Shown: positions 34,495-44,182 of the stretch, piece after piece | How positions within the stretch are numbered: the stretch's first letter is position 1 | Layout of the letters: every line of letters begins with the position of its first letter | Assembly (NCBI GenBank): GCA_963682055.1 | Contig: OY821745.1 | Coordinates: 23,681,342-23,745,341, forward strand | Reading direction: 5' to 3' | Length of the DNA stretch: 64,000 nucleotides | From: Primula veris | Lineage: Eukaryota > Streptophyta > Magnoliopsida > Ericales > Primulaceae | Notes under the pieces: generated by a model | The model's input: the letters and a program-made list of their open reading frames with translations, nothing else | The model's database searches: none | Told to the model about the DNA's origin: nothing | Translations under genes and position numbers: made by a program

Positions 34495-34509
34495 AACACT
34501 TCATAGGAT

Positions 34510-34790
34510 GAGATAATAGAGAGATTGATAGTTGATAACCTAGAAGTGAGTAGATAGGCATATACGTGAGTGAAGCTTAGTATTGTAAGACTCATCTCTA
34601 TTCTTTGTTCCTTAAAATATCAATATAAAACAGGATGAGTGTCCCGAAAACGTAGATTAGAATTAGGTCGAACTCTGTAATTAAACTGTGGTGTCATTTA
34701 ATTACAGTTTGTTATTGATTCCATATTCAGTAACAACTCCGATTATACCTATAGCTTAACTGATAAGCGTAACTGCACTTGAAACTAAGG
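34510..34790 (+). mobile_element. Copia LTR tail relic
   Basis: Has the R-U5 arrangement of the SIRE-type LTR at 24934: GATGAGTGTCCCGAAAACG, GTCGAACTCTGTAATTAAAC and a following TTTAATTACAG. Diverged, with borders unknown. Confidence 0.5.
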
Positions 34791-35295
34791 CAAATGTTAT
34801 TTCAAGATGTTATAAAATAATCGACATGTTTATAAGGGACGGAATATCTTGACTCGATAAAAACTTTATGTCACAGCCTAAGGAAAAAAAATGAATAACG
34901 GTATAACGCTTTCATTAACCTCAAACGTGGCGCGAAAGCAACTCATACGAAATATTTTTTTTATATAACGGATACATCTTTAAAATTTAAAATTTAAATT
35001 ACTTTGGATAAGGCCTTATTGTTGCGGACTTGCATGTTTCGACCGAAAAAGTTTCGACAAGTTCAGCAACAAACATACTTTGTAGTTAGCAGGAAGTTAA
35101 CGTATTCAAATATTTAGAGTGAAAATAAATCAATAGTTGAAAGAAACTTCTTAAATTTCCTTTCTGTATGATTTTTAAGTAATTATGACCCATACAGAAG
35201 ATGTTTGTAATCTGCAATCTAATGTATTGAAAAATATAAATCTTGTACATAATAAACTCAATATTACTACAGCTATTCAAAAGTGTCAGTAAAGA
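34791..35295. other. Intergenic, nothing recognised
   Basis: AT-rich, no supported ORF, repeat or RNA gene. Confidence 0.5.
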
Positions 35296-36650
35296 ACATA
35301 TCCAACTAGAGACAGTTTTTTCATTAAAATATTATGAAAGTGAATTAAAGACGGTCCTAGACTCAAGTGCAAGTGTCAGACTGACATCGGGTGTATCTAG
35401 CAAGACTCTTCCTCTTCTCATCATATACATTAGAATTTAGATAAATACATATATAGTGTAATTAAAAATAGAGGAATAGTTCTAAAAAAAAATGGAAGAA
35501 ACAACAGAAATGATCATGAAGCATAAAGAAGAGATGATGATGATGAATTCCGGGTCAAATCCGACCCGACGACCCGCTCATTTCTTCAACCCAATTCTCT
35601 CCTCCTCCAACCTTCCTTTTACCACCTTAAACTCTCACCACCAAAACCTTCCTCGCCACATGGCATTTACTGGATGGAAAAGCCCGCTTCGGAAATGGAA
35701 CGAATGGGTTGACAAAATGCAACCTCTCCACTGGTTCACCTGGCACGAAGCCGTATCTATCATGCCATCATGGCCTCTAAAAATCAAATTAAATCAGATG
35801 TGAATATTGTTCTAGAGCTAGCCGAGACGTGGTGCAACGCGATGAATACTTTTATATTTCCTTGGGGAGAGGCGAGTGTTAAGCTGGAAGATGTTTTTGT
35901 TCTAGGTGGGTATTCGGTTCTTGGTGAATCCAGTTATATCTCCGATTAAGACCGTCATAAAGTGGAGTTTATCCGGATAGATGAGAAATTAAACAATGTG
36001 AGAGAAGAAATGAACAAGTCGAAATCTAAAAAAGTTGGTCAAGTTATGTGGATGGATCAATTAATGGGGAGTGGGGGTTAAGTTGAGCATGAGGCCTTTC
36101 TTGTTCTCTGGCTATTGCAATATATGATCCAGTTCTCGAGAAATATGGTTGGGAGACATCTTCATAAGATTGTGTTTGGGCTTGTCAGATGGATGAGAGT
36201 GGTGCTTGCTCCTATTGTGCTTGTTTATCTTTACGGGGACTTGAGTTCCTTGAAGGAACAAATAGTTGTTTGTAGTGAAGAAAAGGCGATCAATGATAGA
36301 CTTAATCTATGGTCACAAATGCAGTTAGTTCCGATTTAAGTTTGGGAAAGATTTCATAATATTAGCTCACAACATAATATTATCGGGGAGGGTGAGCTGA
36401 GAATGAGTCGTTGGAAAGATATTGGTACATGATTAGATGTCGAGAGGGTGAGATTGGCAATCGACAATAGTGGTAAGGAGTTCGTTTGGAGGCCTTACAC
36501 TACGCCGGGAAGTATCTATCCAGAAAATGAAAAATGGATCTCCACCTTTTCAGGTATGCAAGATGATTATATGTCATTTGCTAAATTTATTAGGGTATCT
36601 GAATTAGTAAGTCTAGATTGTATACAATCATATTCTCCACATCATTGCCT
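35296..36650 (+). repeat. Left arm of a PMD-gene inverted duplication
   Basis: Runs as reverse complement of 46665-45793 followed by 37348-36600. The outer similarity starts with AGAGACAGTTTTTTCATT (35304) against the same sequence on the minus strand near 46655. The inner ends overlap at 36600-36650, around a perfect palindrome GATTGTATACAATC (36615-36630 region). The arm spans the PMD gene and about 200 bp of its upstream region. Confidence 0.9.
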
Positions 36651-36715
36651 TCAACAACAATTTTCTGGACAAACTTTGAGTCTTTCCACCAATTCAAGTA
36701 CCATTTTGTGATAGG
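35492..36715 (+). pseudogene. PMD protein gene, left arm copy
   Basis: The ATG at 35492 opens MEETTEMIMKHKEEMMMMNS, then W-rich KSPLRKWNEWVDKMQPLHWF. A one-base loss near 35750 shifts the frame. The next frame has IVLELAETWCNAMNTFIFPW and GEASVKLEDVFVLGG, the classic PMD pattern (LAERWxxxTHTFxFPWGExTxTLEDV). Stops near 35947 and 36079 follow, then APIVLVYLYGDLSSLKEQIV (36208-36270) and RLAIDNSGKEFVWRPY with DDYMSFAKFIRVSELVSLD (36448-36620). The arm then runs into its own inverted copy. PMD proteins are nuclear silencing/development factors or transposon-borne; the role here is unknown. Broken by at least one frameshift and two or more stops. Confidence 0.85.
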
Positions 36716-37348
36716 AGATTCATATGTTTTTGGCAGTATATACAATTTCTCATCTCCAACTATCTTATTGAAAATTTTCCAAACGATTTCAGAAGTACAG
36801 CCGAAGCAAGCCACTTTCCCAAAGATATCCTGATCCAACCCAAATTGCATCGAGACACGATGTGGAGAATATGATAGTATACTATCTAGCCCTATCAATT
36901 TAGATACCCTAATAAATTTAGCAAATGACATATAATCATCTTGAATACCTGAAAAAGTAAAGATCCAATTTTCATTTTCCGCATAGAAATTGTACTTCCT
37001 CGACGTAATATAAGGCCTCCAAACTAACTCTTTAGCACCATTGTCGATTGCCAATCTCACCCTCTCTCTGATAATGTACCAATATCCTTCCAACAACTTA
37101 TTCTCAACTCACTCCCCCCGATATTATTATGCCGTGGGCTAATATTAGAAAATCTTTCCCAAGTTTAAATCTGAACTAACTGCATTTTGTGACCATAAAT
37201 TAAGTCTATCATTGATCGCCTTTTCTTCACTACAAACAACTATTTGTTCCTTCAAGGAACTCAAGTCCTCGTAAAGATACGCTAGCACAACAGAGAAAGT
37301 GTCACTCTCGTCCCTCTGACAAGCCCAAATGCAATCTTGTGAAGATGT
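36590..37348 (-). pseudogene. PMD protein gene, right arm, 3' part
   Basis: The minus strand continues the right-arm gene cut by the copia at 37348. Near 37270-37150 it has LAYLYEDLSSLKEQIVVCSE and AINDRLNLWSQ. A 168-codon open stretch 37096-36590 follows with RLAIDNGAKELVWRPY, NWIFTFSGIQDDYMSFAKFI, VSMQFGLDQDIFGKVACFG and SPITKWYLNWWKDSKFVQKI. This part is longer and less damaged than the left arm, which stops at the junction. The final codons overlap the palindromic centre of the inverted duplication, so the true C-terminus may be lost. Confidence 0.85.
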
Positions 37349-37738
37349 TGTTGGAAAAACATGTGAAAACATGGGTGTTTCCGAATGGTCACTGGACCAA
37401 CTTCGAGTCATTATTTCGTGTAACAGCGCTGAGTTGTTTATACCGTAATCAACGTGGTTGAGTAGCCCGTGTGACGAGCTTCGTAACGGTATATCACATG
37501 ACCTATTCGGAGAATGGGTGTGAATACAAAGTGGCTTCAAAGTTGGTACCTCGGAAGCTCAAATCTGGAAAAACGAAATGGTTAATGAGAAAAACCATTT
37601 AGTATAATCCCATATTGGAAGATTAAGAGTTAATCTTACAATATATATACCATACCAACCCATGTAGTTATTAAACTAACATGTCCACATACACCTAAGA
37701 GTATTAGTGTGTACCACACACGCGCGCTCGCTCGTGTC

Positions 37739-37950
37739 TCGTGTCTCGGGTCTCGGGTCTCGGGTCTCGGGCACGGGCACGGGCACGGGCACGGGCACGG
37801 GCACGGGCGTGGGCGTGGGCGTGGGCTTGGGCTTGGGCTTGGGCTTGGGCTTGGGCTTGGGCTTGGGCTTGGGATCTGGGATTTGGGATTTGGGATTTGG
37901 GATTTGGGGAATGTCTCGGGTCTTGGGTCTTGGGTCTTGGGTCCAAACCC
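37739..37950 (+). repeat. G-rich hexamer/heptamer array in U3 (G-quadruplex type)
   Basis: Blocks in order: TCTCGGG x3-4, CACGGG x6, CGTGGG x3, CTTGGG x8, ATTTGGG x4, then TCTTGGG x3. Every unit carries GGG with 3-4-base spacers, so the plus strand fits G3N3-4 quadruplex patterns many times over. The 3' LTR version has a different count of each block (44572-44758). Confidence 0.97.
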
Positions 37951-38110
37951 GAATAGGGAGTTTTGTATAAAATACAAAAGGAGTCCCTAGAGTTTCCAGC
38001 AAGAGAAACGTCAGCAATGAATGAGAGTAAATGCTGCGGTTTCAGAATTGATGGGGGTGTAACTCCCAGAATTAAAGACCAACATTTATGGTTGCGGTTT
38101 CAGTAGAGCC

Positions 38111-38117
38111 TATAAAA
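38111..38117 (+). promoter_or_regulatory. LTR TATA box
   Basis: TATAAAA in CCTATAAAAGGCAGCC. Transcription should start about 25-35 bp downstream, near 38140. The abrupt disappearance of ATG triplets after this point fits the start of a translated RNA. The same box is at 44938-44944 in the 3' LTR. Confidence 0.85.
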
Positions 38118-38537
38118 GGCAGCCATCCCCCTCTCATTTCAGTACACCTTCATACACACAACTCACAGCATAAGCATACACTTAGTGAGAGAGAACCGCA
38201 CCACCAACAGCTCGACCTGTGGTTCGGTGCCGGTTTCCATACGAGCCACTCTGAGCCACTCTGAGATAGAAGTTGTACCTTGGGAACAAAGTCCCGAAAC
38301 CAGAAACCTTTAAAGGTGGTTCGGGAAATATTGTTTAAGGGAAACTGCTCAGCAGTTGTCTCTTCTTTTAATTTCTGTTATTTACTTTTCAGTCCTTTAT
38401 TATTCTGTCCATTTAATTTCAGTACTGTTTCCCTTTTGTATTTTTCTTTCCAGTACCTTTAGTTTCTGTAATTTACATTTCAGTCTTTCCTATTCTGTAA
38501 TTTACTTTCCTGTAATTTAATTTCCAGTATTTACATA

Positions 38538-38838
38538 ACAGTCCGGGCAGTTTATTTAATAACAGTCCGGGCAGTTTTTTATTTGTTAAAACCAGTCCGG
38601 CAGTTTGTTTAAAACCAGTCCGGCAGTTTTTTATTTGTTAAAACAGTCCGGCAGTTTGTTTAAAACAGTCCGGCAGTTTTTTATTTGTTAAAACCAGTCC
38701 GGCAGTTTGTTTAAAACCAGTCCGGCAGTTTTTTATTTGTTAAAACAGTCCGGCAGTTTGTTTAAAACAGTCCGGCAGTTTCTTTTTCTTGTTAAAACAG
38801 TCCGGCAGTTTTTATTTGTTGAAACCAGTCCAGCAGTT
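38538..38838 (+). repeat. 12-copy AGTCCGGCAGTTT array in R-U5
   Basis: Twelve copies of CAGTCCGGCAG (the first two GGGCAG, the last CCAGCAG), alternately spaced by TTTGTTTAAAAC and TTTTTTATTTGTTAAAAC, forming a higher-order unit of about 50 bp. Repeated in the 3' LTR at about 45355-45655. Confidence 0.95.
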
Positions 38839-38950
38839 TAATTTAATTCTGTACGAGTCAGGAATTGTAATTCATATTCCAATTGTGAGAAATAAAGTGT
38901 TATTTCCATTGCGTTCCTGTCTTTTATATTATTGTCCTTTCATTATTGTA

Positions 38951-39015
38951 TTCGAAATAGTACCAAAAACCAACAATCTTAAACAATATTATTTTTTGGT
39001 TTTTCTATTTTCGAA
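38951..39015 (+). promoter_or_regulatory. Hairpin across the LTR/leader junction, in place of a usual PBS
   Basis: The LTR end TTCGAAATAG-TACC-AAAAACCA (38951-38972) is complementary to TGGTTTTTCTATTTTCGAA (38997-39015) with a small bulge. The loop holds the LTR terminus. No TGGTATCAGAGC follows this LTR, unlike the other elements in the window. Whether the stem contributes to priming is unknown. Confidence 0.6.
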
Positions 39016-39325
39016 ATAAGAAAGGACTTTTCTTTTTATTTTATTGTTGTTGACGTCTCGGTTTTTATTCTCGCAAAATCATTGCTAGTTTTCTAGAAAT
39101 TGAAATTTGCACATAGAATAAATCCGAATTGGGTTTTAATCTCTTTTATTCTAGAATACTATAAAGAATTCTTAGTGAAATCAAAAGTGATTTGATTTTC
39201 ACGCTAGAATCTCTTTCATTGGTTTTTATTCTTTTAAAGCAATCTAATTAAGTTATAATTAGTATTTGCGATAAAGAATTTAGGTTTCTTGCGAGAAACT
39301 AAACGGTTTTATATTGTCATTTCAG
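38976..39325 (+). other. Copia leader between LTR and gag
   Basis: 350 bp of AT-rich sequence with no ATG. It ends TTGTCATTTCAG directly before the start codon, which looks like a splice acceptor, so a leader intron is possible; no convincing donor was chosen. Confidence 0.6.
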
Positions 39326-42300
39326 ATGACTAATGAGGATCAAATACCCACCGTTTCTTCGGAAAACGTGCAGGGCGCACTTGTGATTGGCAGTAGCCAT
39401 AACAATGCGAGCGCTGCGAGTGGGGGGGCTCAGGCTCAGGCTGAGGCCGAAGCTGCTGCGGCAAAGGCTGCGGCCGACGCTGCTGCGGCAGAGGCTGATG
39501 CTATGGCTGCGGCTGCGGCCGCAGCACAGGCTGCTGCTAAGGCTGCGGCCAAGGCAGCGCTTGTGGCTGCAGCCAGGGCAAAGGGCAAGGCTCCGGCAAC
39601 ACCGGCGATGCCAATGTTGCCAACCTCTCAACTGGAGAGACCGGAAAAGTTTAGGGGCAACAACTTCAAACGTTGGCAGCAAAAGATGCTGTTTTATTTA
39701 ACTGCCCTTAATCTGACCCGGTTTCTTAAGGAGTCTGCACCCGTCCTAAGCGAGGACGATGAGGACGTGCAGACGGTTTCGGCGGTGGAAGCGTGGAAAC
39801 ACGGCGACTACCTATGCCGGAACTACATCCTGTGTGCTCTGGATGACACTCTCTTCAGTGTATTCGAGCCCAAGGCTTCTGCAAAGGAGCTTTGGGAGTC
39901 TCTCGAACGAAAGTACAAAGTGAATAACGCTGGCGCAAAGAAATTTGTCGTCACGGACTTTCACGAGTACATGATGACTGATGGGAAGAGTGTTATCGAG
40001 CAGGTTGAGGAACTCCAACTCATATACCATAGGCTTGAGGTTGAAGGGCTAGTTATCAACGAACCTTTCCAAGTGGCATTAATGATTGAGAAACTGCCAC
40101 CTTCTTGGAAAGAGTTTCAAAACTACCTGAAACACAAGCGAAAGGCTATGACCTTGGAGGGACTCATTGAGAGGCTCAATGTTGAGCAAAGCAACCGCCG
40201 ATCCGGAAGGAAAGGCGGTGGCGGAGCAGGCAACGCGGTTGCCAAGGCCCATGTGGTTGAGGACGCTGTGTCTAAGCGGAAACGCTTTGACAGCGGAGTC
40301 GGTGCCTCTCTCAAGAAGAAATTCATGGGAGACTGCTTTGTGTGCAACAAACCGGGCCATCGTGCCGCGGATTGTAAGATGCGCACCGACAAGCCCAAAC
40401 CCCCCCCAAAGAGGAAGTTCCAAGGGAAAGGGAGGAAGAGGGCACCTGCTCAAGCTAATGTGGCTGAGGGAGGAGATGATGCTGGACAGGACTATATGCA
40501 CCTGAGTGCTGTGGTCTCGGAAGTGAACCTGGTGGGGAGCAACCCAAAGGAATGGTGGCTGGACACAGGCGCCACTAGTCACATCTGTGCCAGCAAATGG
40601 ATGTTCAAGACCTATACGGCCGTGGACAATGAGAGCTGCTTCATGGGGAACTCGGCTACTTCCAGGGTGGAAGGAAAAGGAACCGTGCTGCTGAAGATGA
40701 CATCGGGAAAGGAGCTCACACTGAATGGCGTGCTCCATGTGCCAGAAATTCGCAAGAATCTGGTTTCCGGGTCCGTGATGGTGAACAAAGGATTTAAACT
40801 TGTATTTGAATCTGCAAAAATTGTAATCACTTTAAACGGAATGTATGTAGGCCGTGGCTATATGACCAACGGCATGTTTAAATTAAATGTTGGTACTCCG
40901 GCTCCTAAAGCCGAGTTAGCTATTGAGGGTACTAAGGCTGAGGCCAGTACCAAGAATAATGTAATCGTGAATGTTGCCCAAGTGGCCAATAAAACTTCGT
41001 TTGCTTATTCTTGCGATTCATTTAATTTATGGCATGGTAGATTAGGTCATGTGAATGCTAATTCTATGAAGAAATTAATATCACTGAATCTACTACCTAA
41101 TTTTGTATTTGATAAACAACATAAATGTGAGGTTTGTGTTGAAGCAAAATTAACCAAGTCTTCGTATCAACATATTGAACGAAGTACTGAACCTCTCGGT
41201 CTAATACACACGGATGTATGCGACTTAAAGTTTATACAAACGCGAGGAGGGAAAAAGTATTTCATCACGTTTATAGATGATTGTACTAGATACTGCTATG
41301 TCTACTTAATGAGAAGTAAAGACGAAGCGGTAGAGAAATTCGCTCTTTATAAGACCGAAGTAGAGAATCAACTCAATAAAAAGATTAAAATATTGAGGAG
41401 TGATAGAGGCGGTGAATACGAAGCACCGTTTGCGCAGATATGCGCAGAAAATGGCATTATACATCAAACGACAGCCCCATACTCTCCGGAGCAGAATGGG
41501 GTTGCCGAGCGTAAGAATAGGACGCTCAAGGAAATGATGAATGCTATGTTAATAAGTTCTGGGTTACCCCAGAACATGTGGGGGGAAGCGCTGCTTTCCG
41601 CCAACTATGTATTGAACAAGCTACCACATAAGAAACGTGATAAACCACCTTATGAACTATGGAAAGGCCATAGGCCGAGCTATAAATTCTTAAGGGTTTG
41701 GGGTTGTCTCGCGAAGGTCCTTGTCTCGCTTCCTAAAAGAACGAGAATAGGGCCAAAGACGGTAGACTGTGTGTTCATAGGATATGCACAAAACAGTAGT
41801 GCTTATCGTTTTCTCGTGCACAAGTCGGATAATCCCGATGTGCATGCAGATACTATCATCGAAGCTCGAGAAGCTTCTTTCTTCGAGGAGATCTTTCCCC
41901 GCAAGTCTTCCGTAACTGTAGAGACTGAGGAGTCAAACAGTGAGGAAAATGTGGGGGCAAGTGAACCGTTGGAGGAAGAAGAAGAAGAGCCTCGACGTAG
42001 TAAAAGGGCTAGAAAGGAAACGACTTTCGGTCCAGATTTTGTAACCTTCATGATAGAAGGCGAACCGGCGACATTCAAACAAGCAATGTCATCCCCGGAA
42101 GCCCAATATTGGGAGGAAGCGATCAACAATGAGGTTGAATCGATATTACAAAATCACACTTGGGAACTAGTGGATCTACCACCCGGGTGTAAGCCACTAG
42201 GACACAAGTGGATCTTCAAGAGGAAGAGAAAGCTCGATGGAACAATCGAGAAATACAAGGCTAGGCTTGTAGTGAAAGGTTTTAGACAAACCGAAGGTGT

Positions 42301-43705
42301 CGACTATTTCGACACCTATGCTCCTGTCTCCAGGAAGACGTCAATCCGGATAGTCATTGCTCTCGCAGCACTGTTCGATCTGGAAATACATCAAATGGAT
42401 GTTAAAACGGCGTTCTTGAATGGTGAGTTGGAAGAGGAAATTTACATGGAACAACCGGAAGGGTTTGTGGTTCCAGGTAAAGCTCACAAGGTGTGTAAAC
42501 TTGTGAAGTCCTTGTATGGACTTAAACAAGCACCTAAACAATGGCACGAAAAATTTGATAGAGTGATGCTATCAAACGGTTTTCGGATAAACGAATGTGA
42601 CAAATGCGTCTACGTAAAAGGAAATGAAAAGGACTACGTGGTAGTCTGCCTCTACGTAGATGACATGATTATAATAGGGAGTATTGATAACATCAACTCC
42701 ACTAAGAAAATGTTGTCACAAAAATTCGAGATGAAAGACTTGGGTGTCGCTGATGTTATACTTGGTATGAAAATTACCAAGACATCAGACGGATATGCGC
42801 TATCTCAAACTCACTATGTCAGACAGATGCTTGACAAATTTGATAAAGATAGTAGAGCTACATCCAGAACTCCGATAGAGATCTCAACCACCCTGAAAAA
42901 GAACTTTGGGGAGAGTGTGAGACAATTGGAATATTCTCGAATAATAGGCAGTCTGATGTACGTCATGAACTGTACTAGACCAGACATAGCCAACTCAGTG
43001 AGTAGACTGAGTAGGTACACCAGTAATCCCAATGAGGAACACTGGAAGGCCATCATGAGACTTCTCAGATACATGAGATACACAGCAGACCGAGGGTTGC
43101 ATTATACCAGATATCCAGCTGTACTGGAAGGGTATTCTGATGCAAACTGGATCTCGGATTCCAACAGTACACGATCCACTAGCGGATATGTGTTCGTGAT
43201 GGGAGGAGCAGCTGTCTCATGGAGATCATCCAAGCAGACGTGCATAGCTAGATCAACTATGGAATCTGAGTTCATAGCGTTGGATCTAGCAACAGAAGAG
43301 GCTGATTGGCTGAGAAGCTTTCTGGAAGGAATTCCAATGTGGCCGAAACCTGTCCCAGCAATAAGCATGCACTGCGATAGTCAGTCGGCTATTGGACGGG
43401 CGCAGGATCATATGTATAATGGAAAGTCCCGACATATTCGTCGGAGACATAAATCCGTAAGAGAATTGTTAGCTAACGGTGTGGTGTCCTTAGATTTTGT
43501 GAGATCTAAAGACAATATAGCGGATCCATTTACAAAAGGCTTGACTCAGGTAGGAGTTGAAGTTTCATCGAGGGGAATGGGGTTGAAGCCCATTAAACTG
43601 GAAACCTCCTCAGAGGCAACCCAACCCGAACTGGATTCTCCAGCGTCGGGTTCAACGGGAAAACCGAACTGTGGGGGTGACCGAACAAAGCACTCGGGAA
43701 CTTAA
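39326..43705 (+). CDS. Copia gag-pol polyprotein, 1459 aa, intact
   Basis: The start is the ATG at 39326, the first ATG after the LTR TATA box; the frame is open slightly further upstream but without an ATG. Residues ~25-85 are an Ala-rich low-complexity stretch. Gag follows ([31 protein letters not shown]), then a zinc knuckle [14 protein letters not shown] (~340); aspartic protease [12 protein letters not shown] (~415); a GAG-preintegrase block ([18 protein letters not shown]); integrase with DDE landmarks [17 protein letters not shown] and [12 protein letters not shown]; reverse transcriptase with [30 protein letters not shown] and catalytic YVDD; and RNase H with [31 protein letters not shown] and HCDSQSAIG, ending [12 protein letters not shown]. 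The last ~40 residues are Ser/Gly-rich. No stop or frameshift; length fits the family. It makes the virus-like particle, processing, cDNA and integration enzymes for the element. Confidence 0.96.
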   Translation: MTNEDQIPTVSSENVQGALVIGSSHNNASAASGGAQAQAEAEAAAAKAAADAAAAEADAMAAAAAAAQAAAKAAAKAALVAAARAKGKAPATPAMPMLPTSQLERPEKFRGNNFKRWQQKMLFYLTALNLTRFLKESAPVLSEDDEDVQTVSAVEAWKHGDYLCRNYILCALDDTLFSVFEPKASAKELWESLERKYKVNNAGAKKFVVTDFHEYMMTDGKSVIEQVEELQLIYHRLEVEGLVINEPFQVALMIEKLPPSWKEFQNYLKHKRKAMTLEGLIERLNVEQSNRRSGRKGGGGAGNAVAKAHVVEDAVSKRKRFDSGVGASLKKKFMGDCFVCNKPGHRAADCKMRTDKPKPPPKRKFQGKGRKRAPAQANVAEGGDDAGQDYMHLSAVVSEVNLVGSNPKEWWLDTGATSHICASKWMFKTYTAVDNESCFMGNSATSRVEGKGTVLLKMTSGKELTLNGVLHVPEIRKNLVSGSVMVNKGFKLVFESAKIVITLNGMYVGRGYMTNGMFKLNVGTPAPKAELAIEGTKAEASTKNNVIVNVAQVANKTSFAYSCDSFNLWHGRLGHVNANSMKKLISLNLLPNFVFDKQHKCEVCVEAKLTKSSYQHIERSTEPLGLIHTDVCDLKFIQTRGGKKYFITFIDDCTRYCYVYLMRSKDEAVEKFALYKTEVENQLNKKIKILRSDRGGEYEAPFAQICAENGIIHQTTAPYSPEQNGVAERKNRTLKEMMNAMLISSGLPQNMWGEALLSANYVLNKLPHKKRDKPPYELWKGHRPSYKFLRVWGCLAKVLVSLPKRTRIGPKTVDCVFIGYAQNSSAYRFLVHKSDNPDVHADTIIEAREASFFEEIFPRKSSVTVETEESNSEENVGASEPLEEEEEEPRRSKRARKETTFGPDFVTFMIEGEPATFKQAMSSPEAQYWEEAINNEVESILQNHTWELVDLPPGCKPLGHKWIFKRKRKLDGTIEKYKARLVVKGFRQTEGVDYFDTYAPVSRKTSIRIVIALAALFDLEIHQMDVKTAFLNGELEEEIYMEQPEGFVVPGKAHKVCKLVKSLYGLKQAPKQWHEKFDRVMLSNGFRINECDKCVYVKGNEKDYVVVCLYVDDMIIIGSIDNINSTKKMLSQKFEMKDLGVADVILGMKITKTSDGYALSQTHYVRQMLDKFDKDSRATSRTPIEISTTLKKNFGESVRQLEYSRIIGSLMYVMNCTRPDIANSVSRLSRYTSNPNEEHWKAIMRLLRYMRYTADRGLHYTRYPAVLEGYSDANWISDSNSTRSTSGYVFVMGGAAVSWRSSKQTCIARSTMESEFIALDLATEEADWLRSFLEGIPMWPKPVPAISMHCDSQSAIGRAQDHMYNGKSRHIRRRHKSVRELLANGVVSLDFVRSKDNIADPFTKGLTQVGVEVSSRGMGLKPIKLETSSEATQPELDSPASGSTGKPNCGGDRTKHSGT

Positions 43706-44170
43706 GTTCCCAGCCCATTTCTAGGATGAAAGAGTGATAGACCTAGACCATCTTAAGGGTGAGCATGAGGCTCTTAATGAAAACAAGTATCTCGAAGATC
43801 GAGAGGGGTGAGTCAGGACACCCTTGACTTGAAATCACCTATGACGAGTGTGTATGGCCGATACTATGTGATGAGCCATGGGCTAAATCACTAGAGCACT
43901 CGGTTGAACTTTGCCAAGGCAGTCCACGGCCAAATATGGACAACAACCAAAGGGCTTAGTAAGTGGTGTAGAGGGGACACTGTGTGCGCATTACCCTGGT
44001 ATGCACAAACGCTAAAGGGTTCAAGGCTTAAAGGCTACCCAATAGTAGCATATCAGATTTTACGTCACTACGGCAGGTTCAAGGCGCGCGCTACCTGTCC
44101 TTATGCAGTGAACTCTTGCGGTTTTCTCTCGTATGCATTTAGGAGCATTTTATTTTCAGCCAATTGCATT
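43706..44170 (+). other. Copia 3' non-coding tail, conserved
   Basis: Non-coding stretch after pol. It is strongly similar to 5285-5770 in the decayed relative, including GTGAGCATGAGGCTCTTAATG and ACGAGTGTGTATGG. Conservation in an otherwise wrecked copy suggests either slow decay by chance or an RNA-level role such as packaging. Confidence 0.7.
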
Positions 44171-44182
44171 CATGTGGGGGAT
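44171..44182 (+). other. Polypurine tract of the intact copia
   Basis: CATGTGGGGGAT immediately before the 3' LTR start TGTTGG; identical at 5771-5782. Confidence 0.85.

Larger units (their letters stand above)
37349..38975 (+). repeat. 5' LTR of the intact copia
   Basis: TGTTGGAAAAAC...AAAAACCAACA, 1627 bp. It holds a U3 with a G-rich hexamer array (37739-37950), a TATA box (38111) and a long R-U5 with a 12-copy AGTCCGGCAG array (38538-38838). It differs from the 3' LTR mainly in hexamer counts, a 16-bp indel near 38047 and a duplicated GAGCCACTCT near 38250. Confidence 0.96.

Noticed and set aside
37860..37950. Interstitial telomere repeat
   Set aside because: ATTTGGG resembles the plant telomere unit TTTAGGG but differs in every copy and grades into CTTGGG units, so it belongs to the LTR array.
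37636..38017. Open frames in all directions rich in Gly-His, Ala-Arg, Pro-Lys or Pro-Ser repeats (also 44470-44832)
   Set aside because: They are translations of the G-rich hexamer array in the LTR; every frame is open because the unit length is a multiple of three.
38538..38838. Regular direct repeats with spacers that resemble a CRISPR array
   Set aside because: Spacers are themselves repeated and low-complexity, the array sits in a plant LTR, and no cas genes exist.
39317..39701. Arg/Leu-rich and Ser/Cys-rich frames over the start of copia gag
   Set aside because: Shadows of the alanine-rich gag N-terminus (GCN codons read in other frames).
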